Shown: positions 9,095 through 22,669 of the stretch, piece by piece
Layout of the letters: the number at the start of each line of letters is the position of its first letter
How positions within the stretch are numbered: position 1 is the stretch's first letter
Assembly: GCA_039704465.1 (NCBI GenBank)
Contig: JASFAU010000012.1
Location: 682,001 to 746,000, forward strand
Reading direction: 5' to 3'
DNA length: 64,000 nt
Source: Plasmodiophora brassicae
Taxonomy: Eukaryota; Endomyxa; Phytomyxea; Plasmodiophorida; Plasmodiophoridae
Program-made: the position numbers and the translations under genes
The notes under the pieces: generated by a model
The model's input: the letters and a program-made list of their open reading frames with translations, nothing else
Told to the model about the DNA's origin: nothing
Database searches by the model: none

Positions 9095-10603
9095 TTAGAT
9101 GCGGTGGTTCCGGGGCGGTGCTGGATTTGCACGCGCTCGTTGCCATATGATGTTCCCGCAGAACTGCACGCACGACTCCTGGGTGCACTCTCCGGGAACG
9201 TCGGGGTTGAACTTCGCCTTGTACGCCATGCCCTGCGTGCTGACAACAATGATCGTGTTGGGTTCCGTGCCGAAGGCCACGATGGTGTCGGTGTCGGGGA
9301 CGCGGAACCGGGAATGGCTCCACTCGGAACTGACCATAGGGTTCCCGTTAACGCAGGCAGTGTCGCTGGCAGACTCAGCGGACATACCTAAAGTACTTGG
9401 GCAGGTATCCCTTTACAAACCCGAGGCTCGACGACGACGAGTGGCCGCCGCCAACCGAGACTGGCTCCGGGTGGTCATCACGTTGGGGGTAACTGAGACG
9501 GAATATGTGGACGGTGCCCTTATCCGACGACGCCACCAGGAATGTAGAGTCTGCATTGAACGCAATGCTTGTTACGCGAGCACGGTCGGCGCCTCGGCGT
9601 ACCTCCTGGACCAGAGCACCGCGACTGGTATCCCAAATCCTCAGCAGAGTGCCCTTCTGCGACGCCGTTGCACACAGTGACCCATCACTGTTCGTTGCCA
9701 ATGCGGAAATCGCAGACTCGTGCGCAGGGATCAAAGTCGTCGGTCGCGACTCCATGCTGTACAGCTCCACTCGGACATGGCCACGCTGAAGTCCTGGACA
9801 GACCAGCACGTTGCTCGCCGGCAGAGCGCAGACCGAGCACAGACCGTCCGGATTACGGACGGTTTCAATGTGGTCTGTAGTACAGTACGTTCACAACGCG
9901 TCACGACAACCCTGTCCAGAGCGCAAACCAGTACCCAATAGCTTTAGGTCCGCGAAATTGTACACATAGATCTTCTGATCCAGGACTACGATAATCCGGT
10001 CACGCCTCAAACGGACGCGTCGCACCTCAGACCGGAAGCTCAACTAGCACATACGTCAGCAGTCCGCAGCGGACGATGTATCAACGGACGGCGTACCTCG
10101 CCGATGCATCGACTTTGGTGGTCGTCCCAGATCATGACCTTGTTCGGCGGGTAACGTGGGTTGCGTCCACCACCAACCAGTGCCAGGATGTTGCAGCGGA
10201 ACAGCATTTCAATGAGGCCGATACCTCCTTGCATAGGCTCTGGGCATGATCAACGATCCCGAAGAGCGGACCCGTCGCAAGTCGTCCCCGTACCTCTTCT
10301 GAACGTTCTCTTGAAAGGGTCGCAGTTGTAAATTCGGAACCCGTTCGACGTTCCAACCGCCACGCATTGATAATCCTGGTTGAATGACACCGACAGTATC
10401 TCACACGGCGTATCGTCGTCATCGTCGACGATGGCAACTGGGCGCGGGACGACTGGCGGCGGATCCACATCTGCCAAGGGCTGTGCGTTCCATGCCGCAT
10501 CTTCCGCAACCGGTGCCTCTCCGGATGGCACAGCGTCAGTCGCCATCCCGTGATCATCGATGTCGTCGGCAGCAACCTCAGCACGATGCTCCGTGTCCCC
10601 CAT
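9095..10603 (-). CDS. ATG18: ATG18/WIPI (PROPPIN) autophagy protein
   Basis: Beta-propeller that binds PI3P and PI(3,5)P2 on isolation membranes and endosomes. Five exons join in frame: [23 protein letters not shown], then [21 protein letters not shown] and [10 protein letters not shown], then [32 protein letters not shown] and [12 protein letters not shown], and [21 protein letters not shown] at the C-terminus. The lipid-binding FRRG motif appears as VRRG (EVRRGADRA), as in the LRRG of human WIPI3/WIPI4 relatives. KGYLPKYF is also conserved. The start at [10 protein letters not shown] (10603) gives an acidic N-terminal extension of about 50 residues that is absent from short family members. 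It lies 182 nt downstream of the BEACH-type gene on the same strand. Confidence 0.92.
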
Positions 10604-10784
10604 CGGGTTCCGACAATGATCGCCCGCGATGTGCCACGCCACGCACTATTCGCAACCGCGGGGGGACTCATGAACAACACACCACCGGCCTGCGAACGAG
10701 GTGCGAAGTGCACACAGTGAGTGATGACTGCTGGTGCATCTATATTACCAACGATTAAATACATATAATACGTATGGACATTCG

Positions 10785-13700
10785 TCAGGGTTCGGTTCGA
10801 GCAGAGGCGTCCGTCGGGGGTGCAGGGTTGGGCGCGCCCCCGCTTGGGGGGACCTCTTCCAGCCAATGGTCCAATCGGACGTGACAGATTAGCTCCCATG
10901 TGTCAGGCCATTGCACGCCGCACAGGGCACAGATCAGGGGAACCGTTTCCGGGGAGGTGGAATGGTCGTCCGGTGACGATATGATTTGTGATCTGGCGAA
11001 TTCAAGGCTGGCACACTTGGCGGCGTATGCCTTGGACCCGCATTCGATGCGCATGGCGCGCGCCTCTTGAGATCGCGAGCAATGGCTAGCGTAGGTTCGC
11101 TTGTACTTCTCAGTAAGCTGCTCACATCGCTCCAAGGCGTCCTGGACAGCGCGCTCGGAGACGGCCGCGGCCTTCCCTAGGCTATCCAATCGAGCTCGAA
11201 TACGTTTCTCTCGTTTCTCGACTGCCCGATCTGCCTGACGACGAGAATTGACTTCAGCGAGGGACAACGTCTTCTCGACACGCGCGAAGATGGCCGAACG
11301 CTGAGCATCACGAGCGCCATCGAGGAACCATGCACTGAAATCGGCATCGGATATAGACGTTTCGAACAGACGTTGGCAGATCTCCGAGTCGCCGACCGCC
11401 TTTTCAAGATCACGTCGCGCCTCGACATGCGTACTGATCCGACGTCGCAGAACTTCAACGAGAAGATTTCGCAGCGGCGACGTGGCAGGCATATCATCAG
11501 TTGTGAACCAACGTACCAGGTACAGCAGTCCATTCGACTGTCGGAACTTGGCATCGAGTGCAACAGAATCCAGAGGGAGCTGAGACAGCGCGACGAATCG
11601 GTCAGCAGGGGAGCATGGCTGCTGACAAAACAAGAGTAGCAAATGGTCACGCATATCGAACATGCCAACTTGCTTCATTCGTGTGCGAACGTCGCTGGTG
11701 TTCTGCGATGCCAAGAGGTTGATCAGATGGATAAGTCTGATTGACCATTTCCCAGGGCCAACGAGTTCATCGATGGACTCGAACAGCCTAGAGAGGTTTC
11801 GAAGCAAGCAGGTTGCATCAGCATCGTCAATGCGAGGGCACTTTTCGAAGAACGCCAGAGCGCGGTCAATAAGGAGAACGATAAATTCAGTGGCTTCCAC
11901 CATCGTCAGCAACGTCGTCAGGCACGACTGACGCCCAGCATGCCAGGACAGATCACGCACAAGGATCTTCTGGATTACGCGAACGAACCTTGATATTAAC
12001 CGGGACCGCATGCGTTCTCCGGATCCATCATCCGAACGGACGCCTCCACCACGCGAGGAAACGGCGCTGGATGATGAGACCGATTCGTTGTCTGGGAAAT
12101 TAAGGAGGTCCCCCTTGATCTTGCTGAACGACGCGGATAGTCCAGTGGATGCTTGCTCGAGCGAGTGATGGCGGCCAATGCCCTCGAGATACTGTCGCGC
12201 CCAATGTAACCAAGGCTCTTGGAGAAGAACGTTCAAATTGCTTCGCGACTCAATCAAAACATCGATCCGTTCGATATATCTCAGATGAAGCGTGTGCCAA
12301 CTACTGGCCAAACGAAGAAGCTCTAGAAGCAGTCGAATTGCTTCTGGGTGATGAAGGACTGTAGGTGCCTCTTCCAAATTGGAGACCCTTGAACGCTTTG
12401 GCGACACTGAAGGAGATGCAGGGCGCACTGGCATACGAAAACGGTCAAGAGCGAGGTCGAAAATGGCATCGCACGTTGCTTCATCCAGAGGCTGATGTTT
12501 CGCGAGCAAACGCAGCATGATGTCAAAGCCGTGCATCTTCAGGAAAGTAGCCTTATTTCGAGCATGGTGTCTGAATAGGAGCGCCAGCACATGAATACTG
12601 TGAAGACGAAGCGTACGGGACGAAGACGCAAGCATAGGAAACAGGAGCGAAATCGGTACTGACGCGAGCAACGATTCCCGTGCTTGGAAGCACTGGCAAA
12701 GCAATTCCGCCAGCGCGGCACGTTCTTCAAGAAGCGGTTCAGCAGGGGTGTTGTCGATAATGAAGGACAGAATAATCTCCAGTTCGACGGTGCCAGAACA
12801 AGTCAGCAGTATTTGTTCAAGAATCGACAACACAGACGAGAGAAGTGGGACCGATGCCTCGTGGGCGGACCGATGCAGCGTGTCATCTGTTCGAGATGCC
12901 AGGCGCAACATTTCAAGCAAATCAACCACGCCCGAGGCCCCAAACCAAGTATCAAGCAAACCGCTACTGTCTTCATCCCGGAGCAGATCGGCAGTTGCTG
13001 ACATGACCTTGTTCCTGGTACGCGGGCCCGTGCTGTGCCGCAGCAGATCAAACAGAAGCAGCAGAGCTGGACGAACTTGCAACTGCTGACGAGGCGCACC
13101 ACAGCCACGCCCACAAGCCATATCAAGAATTGTACCAAGAATGTCCATTGAGAGGTGAGCAGGGCCAAGACAATGCAGTAAAATTTCGAAGCCAAGCTCG
13201 GATTCAAACTGGGTAACAGATGCAGGGGACCTGTCCAGCAGAGCCGCCAAAATGCGAAGCGCCGCTAATCGCGACCCATTGTTGCCCGGGCGAACAGCAC
13301 CGATGAAAGGAATGCACATGAAAAGACCACCAACTCCAGGACAGTTCATCGCCGATCGGATTGACAGAGTTAGATGAGTGCTGACCTGTGGAGGGATGCT
13401 CAAGCTGCCGCTAGAGTTCACTGCAGACGAGTTCGTTGAAGATAAGGGCAATGATGATGATTGCGAGCGCGTTAGGACTGCAGATATAGAAGTCGATTCA
13501 ACAAAACCAAACGTTGTCGCCGGGGAAACGATGTTAGAGAGCGACGTTGGCGCGGCTGTTGACGGCGGTGGGGAAGGAGAAAGAGAGGCAACACGTGCGC
13601 GAACAGTCGCAGCGTCAACAGAAACAGACGAAGACAAACGAGTCAATTCAGGGGAAGCAGCATCCTCAGGATGAACTCGAAGTACGCATTTAGATTCATA

Positions 13701-16700
13701 AACTGAGGGAAGTGCCCCCAATGTACCCAGGGAGTACAGTGCACGAATTGATACCTCATCGAGAATACCATCGAGGACGTAAACTGGGGAAAATTGTCCC
13801 ACGAAGTTCGGACCACCAACCCAGGCGTGAAGCAAATCGCGCTTGGATGCAACCGAAGGGTATCCAATTGTAGCAAACCGCCCTATGGTGTCACCGTCCA
13901 GAACAATCGTAGCTCCAGAACGACTATGGGTAAGTGCAATATGATGCCAAACAGACGGCACCACTGTGTTGGACCTCGAGTGGTCGAACATGAAGGTGCC
14001 GTGGTTGCCAGCACGAATGCATAGCGACCGATTATCCATTGCACGTTCTCGCGGCGTCAGTTTAAACAACACCTCAAACAACGCGGCGTCACCTTGCATC
14101 CAAGTAAACAGAATGGTTTCTTCCGCGACGAAGTCGCTTAGTCTGAACCAGAGCACCAACGTGTAGCCGACCTTGGATAGTGGAAACCGAGATACAGTTG
14201 AGGATATAATCGATGATGAACGAACGGTTGGCAGAGCGAGGTTGAAATTGAAGTATTGTTCCGGATGACGTCGGGACGCCAGACTGGCAATGACATCAAG
14301 AATTTGCATTTGCAAGGTGTCATCGTATTCTGGTGGATGAGTATTCATCATCGCTTCCGTTGCCAAATCGAACATCAGCCGGATTTGTTGAGGCGATATG
14401 GAATACCGACCAAGCCCTGCCAGCAGCGACAAGAACGAGATGCGAACGTCGACAATGTCCAGTCGGAACGATCTCCAGGTTTGCAACAACAAAGACACAG
14501 CGTCGAGCTCGCTGAGGACCTTCTTATTTGTTGGGTTGCCCCGTATAAGAGAGAGGATATGGTTCAGGACAGAGGCCTGCACCGTCCCATCCCTTGATGA
14601 AGCACAAAGCTGAAGGCATAATAACGGTGCGTTCGTTTTCGGCCTGAGCATCCGTTTCATTCGTGAAATCCGTTCGCGGGAATGGTCGCGCGAAGGACTA
14701 ATGTGACCGACCTGTCTGTCCCCATTAGAAAACGGAGGTAACGACGCACCACGAGGTTCTGTTGGATGGCCGTGCACAGGTGATGTAGGTCTTAACCCAT
14801 CAAGATCCTCGCATAACAATGCCCACAACTCCCTACAGGACACCGGCCCAAATATCGGCGAAGCTGTGTGTGTCTTGTCCATATTCAAGGCAGATACGTC
14901 GAAATCGTTAGGCGTCCATGTCAAACGTGAAGGCGTTCGTTCAAGGCATTCTGAACCAACTGGATGATGCGTGTGGCAAGCTTCCGTATCAGGCAGGGCA
15001 ATTTCCGTGGCAAGTTCCAGCACCAAGTCGAATAAATATGAACTGGCACGTGAAGATGATGAAACCAGCTTAGACCAATTTGATGTTGACCTAATCTCTT
15101 GCTCAAGGGACAGTTTGCACTCCGGGCACCCAGCAATAGCGCACTGAAGAGCGAACAGAAGACAGCACACGAGATCCTCATCGGAAGCGGTAGGTTCGTT
15201 GAGAAGCACTTCAACGAGCTCGGAAATTCCTCCGCATGCATTGAATTCATGCTGTAACCATGTCCGGATTTCGATAGCGGTACCCGACTCTGTCTGAAAT
15301 TGCCCACAGAGGAGACCTGACAGAACCTTTAGGACCTCAAACGGGTGATCCCTCAGAAGCCGCAGAAGCAACCGAAATCCACTGTTGTTGAACTGCTCGC
15401 GATCGGCATGTTGACCGTGACGTGACGCCGTTTGACTGGAGTAAACTGCAGATGTTTGCGTCAGGAACCCAAGTAATTTGAACGGAAGGCCGATTACAGA
15501 TGCGGGCAACCCCCGCGATATGATGACAAACAACAGGTCTAATGCTTCGTCAAGATCAAGAGAGGATGGCAGCTGATCAAGAACGCGTTCGTCATCAGTG
15601 GTGAAGGAACCGCCATTAACTGCCGCAAGCCACAGCAGATGAAGAAGTGTGGGGAACATCGGACCTTCCAAATCACCATGAGAAAGGTGATGCGTCAACC
15701 GGCCAATCGCTCCGATCAGAGTGGGCATGCACGGCGAACGAGGAGCACGGCAATCTCGACTCTGAAGCAAGAGCTTCAAAATAACTTTGTGGGAAGCGTT
15801 ATCAAACTGGCTGTCGCCATCAAACACAGTTACGAACTCCTGCAGGACGTTGCTGTTATGCAACACAAGGGCATAGCCGATTTGTAGCAGTAATTCATCG
15901 AGAGTTGCTAGTCGGAGAGTATTTCGCGCCGTCATCAGTAGTGGAACATAGTCCATAAACGCCACGGCATTGAGAGGATTTAACGCAACGACATCAGTCA
16001 GCGACAAGATAGCGGCAGATGTAACGGCAGGCCCAATTGCTGCGAGAGGATCACAGCCAGGCGAGATAACAAGGGACATCATCCACTGAAATGCAATCAC
16101 GTTGGTGATCAGATGGTCTGGGTGGCCTACAAACGAGACATTGAGACGAACTGTCAATAACGGAAGGGAAGAGCCGCGTCTTACCATCAAGCACCATGCA
16201 TACAATGATTGCCAAGAATCTAGAAACCGACGTTTCACCTGCTTGCTTCTCAACCTGAGACAGCAAGCGCGACAAAGATGAATATCCCTGAATTCGGGTA
16301 AATTCGCGTTGCGTCGCCACGTTTCTAAGCAACAATTTGGAGATCGTCCGCAGCAATTCAAGTTGCATCAAGACAGGGGCATCAGCAAGAGATTTTGTAA
16401 GGTGCTCCAAGGCACCCTGCGTCGTCATCATAATACGAACCGATGGCGCGGACGACGTCCCACTCGATGTGTCATTTCGAAGTTGTGAAAGACGCGCGAC
16501 CTGCTGTTCGATGTCGACCCGCAATGGCGGCGAATGAATGGCATAACTGGGGAGGGACTGCGGCCATTCGCTGGACAATGCTTCGAGCTGTTCGGCCTCT
16601 TTCCAGCTACCGCCACGAACGCCATGCAGTGCAATCATGCCCAGCTCAGCAGGGAAACGGACCAAGTTTGTAAGGTTCAGATTGATCAGCGATTTCGACC

Positions 16701-17556
16701 TTGTCAGCGAAGGCCGCTTATGGTCAGCGTCCTGTGCATCACGAGTACGTGAGCGGGACCACGTCCCAGGCCGACTCTGAGAGTTTGCGTTGTTTGCCTT
16801 AGCAGATGCACTTTCCACCGAAGACACGTTCCGATCGTTCGATTGTAGCCGGCCAACGAGCTGGCTGGCAGTGTCTGCATCTTCAGCATTGTCATTCGGG
16901 AATTGCAGAGCAGCCTTCTCGAGAATGCTCTGATTGTCGGACTCGGCATCAAGGAATACACGAAGTGTACGCAGGATCTGATGGCTAAGGTCGTCGTCAC
17001 CACTGCCAAGCAGGATGAGCATTTTCCGAAACCCATCGAGCCGTGCAATTTCCAGCCGAGATTCAGGGTTGGTGCACAAGCCGGTGATGATCTGCAAGAC
17101 GAGGCCTTGCAGGGCCTTATCGGACACCGTTTCCAGCAACGATAGAATACGTCCAATGAGAGTGGAGTTAAGCGCCGCCTGCGAGCTGTGAATCGGATCC
17201 TGCAGAATGAGGACGCTGACGGATAGAGCGCGCTCGACAACTTCGCGGGTATCGCTTGACGACCCATTCTGAGACACAAACAGAATCAGCGCCTCCAGGA
17301 CACTCGGCAGGAAAGAATCGCCATATATGCGGTGCAGCAGGCGAGGTTGATTCAACCTATCGAACGACGCCAAGAAATCCAACAGGAATGCATCGAGCAA
17401 TTGAACCGCATCCGGCGGCACGGACGCGGTGCCCGTCGTCGTCGTCGTCGTCGTCGCTGCCTTGCCCGACGACTGTGCCGCATACGCGTCCCATAAGCCG
17501 CGCGACTGCCGATAGACCCTGTACACGGCGACCCGACGTCGCACGGCCCGCAGCAT
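10785..17556 (-). CDS. Giant HEAT/ConA-like protein of the BEACH family type, without BEACH or WD40 domains
   Basis: Two exons: 17556 to about 16183 and about 16125 to 10785, joined through a GTAAGA...TTTGTAG intron (VLDG joins GHPDHLI). About 2,290 residues. The body is alpha-solenoid like LvsA/WDFY3/neurobeachin N-terminal regions. A concanavalin A-like lectin domain lies near 13700-14250 (GYTLVLWFRLSDF, PSVWHHIALTHS, AWVGGPNFVGQFSPVYVLDG). Normally PH, BEACH and WD40 domains would follow. Here the protein instead ends with a coiled coil rich in Arg/Glu and a C2H2-like finger, CALC...CHVRLDH, then a Pro-rich tail. A poly-Thr run near the N-terminus comes from (GTC)n at about 17437-17457. 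BEACH proteins act in vesicle fusion, lysosome and autophagy. Confidence 0.7.
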
Positions 17557-18054
17557 CTACGATGACATCCACGATGACGACCGGCTACAGATGGGGAGCG
17601 GCGCGGGCCAAGTCGTGCCGTGGGGGTTGGATGAGTGGGTCACGCCTACCGGACCGGATGTCCAGACCACGTCGGCGCCGATCTGTACAATGGTTTGTGC
17701 CCCCGGGGGCGGCGGTGGCACTTCCTGCACACACCGAATTGTAACGCGCGTCCCCGGTCCGGTCGATGACCTGTGTGCCGCAAAATGACGCGCAGGCGCG
17801 GGCGCGCTACAGCCGAGCAACGTGCCAGCACCGGGACGGGCGACTGGGAGGGTGTATTTCCGGACCCCTCATGAGTCATGACGCAGTCGACTACCTGCTG
17901 CTACAGGGGGCGACGCCATCCCGTACGAACGCATCAGGAGACAGGATGTCCATGGTGTCCGCGGGGCCGGGACGCTTCGGCGGATAGCTTCGATATTCAT
18001 GGAAATGGCCGCGGTTGCTGTGCACACGTCAGAAACCTCCGGCCGCGAACTCCG
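17557..18054. promoter_or_regulatory. Divergent intergenic region
   Basis: About 500 nt lie between the divergent starts of the giant BEACH-type gene and the H+-ATPase. The minus strand has an open frame (17820-17557) with a Pro run (QEVPPPPPGAQ) that could be an unrecognised upstream exon of the giant gene, but I see no good splice join. No TATA box stands out. Confidence 0.4.
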
Positions 18055-21000
18055 ATGGCGGACGACAGCAACGAGGACGAAGTCGTTCTCTACCGGGTGC
18101 GACATGGTTCCTCGAGTTATATCGTGTTGCCGGCGGAAGCGGGCGCGGTTCCCGGCCATGAGATGCTGGAGCGCACCAGGTCGCAGGTCGATGAAGAGCA
18201 CGCCGGTTTCCTACGCGATCGGGTCGCCGAAGACGACGATATTCGCGACCTGTTCCATTCCGGCCGTGCCGTCAAGCACCGCCTGCCGTCGTTCATGAAG
18301 ACGGGTGAAGAGCTCCCCATCAGGTCGGAAGGCCTATCAACGGCGCAGGCCCAGGCTCTTCTCGGGAAGTTTGGCCGCAACGAGATCGGCGAGCCCACGA
18401 AACCGGACTGGAAACTGTTCGTCGAGCAGTTCACAGCGCCGATGCCCATCGGGCTCTGGATCGCCATCGTCATTGAGCTCGCCCTGCAGAACTGGATCGA
18501 CGCCTGCATTCTGTTCGCTCTGCAGATGACGAACGGCATCGTGGCGTTCACTGAGGCCAAGAAGGCCGGTGACGCGATCGCCGCTCTCAAGGGATCCCTG
18601 AAACCAAGTATACCGATCATCAACGCCTTCCGCTTCCACTGACCGCCTTGTACGTAGCGGCACAAGCGAAACGCGATGGCAGGTTCCAGGAGGTGGACGC
18701 AGGCGAGCTCGTCCCGGGCGACCTAATCCTGCTGAGGCAGGGCGCCGCCGTCCCCGCCGACTGCATCGTCCAATCCCGGTCGCTGCACGTCGATCAATCG
18801 GTCATCACTGGGGAGTCGCACCCGGTGGCGATCCCCGAGGGCGAACAGGCCCGGATGGGGTCGACGGTGACCCGAGGCGAGGCCGAGGCCACCGTGTTCA
18901 AGACCGGGAAGAACACGTTCTACGGGAAGACGGCGACGCTGTTGCAGGCGACCGGCAACGAGCTCGGCGAACTACGGAAGATGCTGTTCTTTGTCGTCCT
19001 CGTGCTGCTGGCGTTCTCCGGCGTCCTATGCGTCATCTGCCTGGCCTTCCTGCTGGGCAACCACATGAACCTGCAGTCGTCCATCGAGTTCGTATGCGCT
19101 CCCTGTTTGTTGGATCCGACGAGTGGTGACACGCGGCAGGTTCGTTGTCGTGCTGATGGTCGCGTCGATCCCGGTGGCGATGGAGGTCGTCGTCACTGCG
19201 ACATTGGCGTTGGGCAGTCGGCAGCTGTCCTCCCATAGCGTACGTAAGGAAGCTGTCTGGTTGCGAACGTTCCAGGCTGAGCGTGTACAAGGCGATCGTG
19301 CCGAACCTGTCGGCTATTGAGCGCCTGTCCGGGATGGACATTCTCTGCTCGGACAAGACGGGGACGCTGACGCTGAACAAGATGGTCATCCAGCACGAAT
19401 GCCCGGCGTTCGTTCCGAACGTCAACAGGGACGACGTCTTGCTGTACGCGACGCTGGCCGTGAAATGGAACCTGCCGCCAAAGGACGCCATAGACACCAT
19501 GGTTGCGACATTTGCCGACCGCGAGCCCCATACCTCGTGCACTGATGCTTGCCTGGTCAGATCCTCAGTGCCGCCGACCTGGACAGGTGCAACGCCTTCG
19601 AACAGATCGACTACGTCCCGTTCGACGCATCCATCAAACGCACGGAGGCAACGATTCGCGACCAACACGGTCGCACTCGTGAACGTCCCCTGGCCAAACG
19701 AACACTCACGTTTCACAGGACATGTGTTCCAAGTCGCCAAGGGCGCCCCGCACACGCTTCTTGACATGTGTCCCGACAAAGGGCGCATCCAGGTCGGTTC
19801 GGTGGATGACGTTACGAAGGGCGACCTGACGCGTCGTGCAGAACGCGGTGGAGTCGTCGGTCTACGACCTCGCCGCTCGTGGTGTTCGCTCGCTGGCAGT
19901 AGCAAAGACGGATGTGAACGGTGATTGGCACATGCAAGGCTTGCTGGCGTTCCTGGACCCACCACGGTCAGCCGTTCGAATCGCCAGTCGTTGTGCCACT
20001 GACCGCGGTCCAGGCCGGATTCGAGAGACACGATCAAGCTGGCGAATCAGTACGGCGTGGCGGTGAAGATGATCACGGGTGACCACCAGCTGATTGCCGT
20101 CGAGACGGCCAAGGCCATGGAGCTGGGCCACGCGAACATCCTGCCATGCAAGGAGGGCGTCCTGCCGACCATCGACCTGTCTGGCGAGAAGGTGCAGGTG
20201 CCCAAGACGCTCGGCCGCGATTACGCCGCCATGATCCTGTACGCTCACGTTGCCCGTTTCGCGGCCGCCTAAGGCTCTTCGTGACCGTGAATAGGTCCAA
20301 GGACGGGTTCTCGACGGCGCTGCCGGAGCACAAGTTCCTCATTGTCGAGGCGCTCAAGCAGGCGGGGTGGATCGTGGGCATGACCGGCGACGGCGTCAAC
20401 GACGCCCCTGCGCTGAAGGCCGCCAGTGTTGGCATTGTGTGTTCCCTGGACGGCCCCCGCCTTGTGTTCATTGTCGTTGACAATGGCGCCCACAGGCCGT
20501 GTCTGGCGCCACTGATGCCGCCAGGGCCGCGTCCGACATCGTGCTGACGAAACCGGGCCTGAATGCAATCATTCATGTTGGAAATCGTGTGCCGCCCGGG
20601 GGTCGACGCCGGGTTTAATTGTCGCTCTGTAGGCGATGCTGATCGCCAGGCAGATCTTCGCGCGCATGAACGCCTTCCTGACGTACCGTATCGCGGCGAC
20701 GCTCCAGCTCGTTGTATTCTTCTTCATCAGCATCCTGGTCCTGCGCCCGCAGGCGTATCATCCCGAGTTCCCCCAATTCTGGACCATGCCCGTCATCGCC
20801 CTGATCATCATCACCGTGCTCAACGACGGCACGATGGTCACCATCGCGTACGACAGGGCGACAGCGTCGAATCGGCCGCAGAGCTGGGTGGCCGTCAAAC
20901 TCTGGGGCCTCGCCATCATCATCGCTGCCGTCGCCTGCGTCTCCTCCGTTCTCATGCTGTACTTCGCGTTGGACTCCTGGAGGTACGCTTGCCCGTCTTG

Positions 21001-21606
21001 ACCGGCCACCACGTTCCTCAGTTCTGGAGCCAGGCCCGGATCACTGTTCTCCATGATGAACATGTCGCCGTTGACTTTCGAGGACGTCGTCGTCGCGTTG
21101 TACTGTAGGTGCTTGCTCCGGTTACCCTTGTTGTCGGCTAACCGTAACGGTCTGCCTGTCAGTGAAGATCAGTATCTCTGACTACTTATCCATATTCGCC
21201 GCCCGTACGGGAGCGGAACCGTTCTACACGAGCCTGCCAGGGTAGGAGCCGCACAATGCAGACTGGGCCTGCCTCTTCATTGCATTGCTACAGGGTACCG
21301 CTGGCGCTGGCCGCCGTGCTCGCCTTGTCGCTGTCGACAATCTTCTCAGCGACCTGGCCGTTCGGCATCGGGGGCAGCCCGCTCGGTTGGCAGCCCATCG
21401 TCTTCGTATGGGTCTTCTCCATCGTCGTCTTCCTAATCCAAGACCGTACACGGTCCCCCGTCTTCTGCATGTCCATAGACGCCTGACCGTGTCATACAGT
21501 CACCAAGGTGGTCATCTGCAAGGCGGCGCTTCGTGTCGCGTCCCGAATGCATATCGCGCCGACGGCCGTGGAGATGGAGGACATCCAAGTACAGCAAGGC
21601 GGGTGA
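18055..21606 (+). CDS. PMA1: Plasma-membrane P-type H+-ATPase (type IIIA)
   Basis: Proton pump that energises the plasma membrane. About a dozen exons were joined in frame from [10 protein letters not shown] to a stop at 21604-21606 (ending VQQGG). Landmarks: [104 protein letters not shown] with the phosphorylated Asp (near 19350), [74 protein letters not shown] and [13 protein letters not shown] in M6, whose Asp is the proton carrier in plant and fungal pumps. The C-terminus is short, so the plant-style long autoinhibitory R domain is lacking. Splice donors include a weak GTTCGT near 19086. The 5' end diverges from the giant BEACH-type gene. Confidence 0.93.
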
Positions 21607-21957
21607 CGGTTATCGAGCCGGCACGTCGTCTCTCTGAGGCTCTCTCTTCATTGGGTGCTCAACAATACATCGGCGGTAGATGACATCACGTTCACAATTG
21701 TACAAACATGAAGAGGCCGCACGGGTCTGTTAAGCGGTGACCCACCTGGACGCTGTGACGTCTGACAGGCAGGGCGGCACGTGTTGTCGAGTCGGTGGTC
21801 GCATCGACACGTACCTATAGAATGAGAGCCCGGTTCTGGAAGAAGAAGCGTCTGCAAAGAGAAGGTTCCCGGTGCTGTACTGGTGGAGCAGGGCGGCCCG
21901 TTAAGGTTCCCCGTGTCAGGGTTCCGATGCAACTTCCTGAGCGCCAGTCTTCCTCGT

Positions 21958-22550
21958 ATGTACGACCTGGACGAGAGGACGCTGGAGAAGATATGGGCCG
22001 AGTACGACCCTAAAGGCACCGGCCGCCTGACTGGGGACGGCTTCGATCGCTTCGTGCACGACTGTGCAGAAACGCTGAGTCTGATCCGGTCGTCAGTATC
22101 CGCTGACGATATCTGACGCATCGACCACAGTTAACATCATGCGGCCCATCTTCGCGCGTCGCCTTATCTGTATACGAATACTGTCGATACGTGTTGGGCA
22201 TTGGCATGGTCCTCATCCCATTGACAGCGAAATCGCCAACGATGACGCCGGATGAGTGCAACCTGGAGTTCGACAGGAAGTACAGCGTGACCGATATCAG
22301 CGGGTCGGACCCGATTCGGCAGGTCATCAGGAGCGCGTTGATCAGCGCCGTTTCACCCAGGGACCCGGACGCAATTGAACAGGTGCCGGGGTTCCCGTCA
22401 CTGCCAATGCCGCGCGATGCCCGCTGACCACCTCGTCTCCTGCAGTCCGAGCTGATCGACAACTGGCCGTCGTTCGCCGACCTGTTCCGCATGGTGCAGA
22501 GCGGGAAGCTGGACACCTGCGACGTGTCCAGCATCGGCATCTGTGAGTAA
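21958..22550 (+). CDS. Degenerate EF-hand protein, 5' end uncertain
   Basis: Three exons: MYDLDERTLEKIWAEYDPKG..., an exon starting after a CCACAG acceptor, and SELIDNWPSFADLF...GICE. The only domain hint is an EF-hand-like loop, YDPKGTGRLTGDGF: Gly at position 6 and Leu at 8 are present, but Glu at 12 is missing. The surrounding IWAEYDP resembles the post-channel EF-hand of voltage-gated cation channels, yet no channel segments lie nearby. The upstream frame stays open to 21826 without an ATG, so an upstream exon is likely missing. It could be a fragment of a larger gene. Confidence 0.45.
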
Positions 22551-22669
22551 AGATGGGCGCTGTACTGTTTCTTGCGCTGTCTGCCGGGCAGGCGAGCACA
22601 TCAGTACGGGATATGACGAACACGCACACAGCAATGGCAACCGGTAGCGGTCCAATACATATTTTACAA

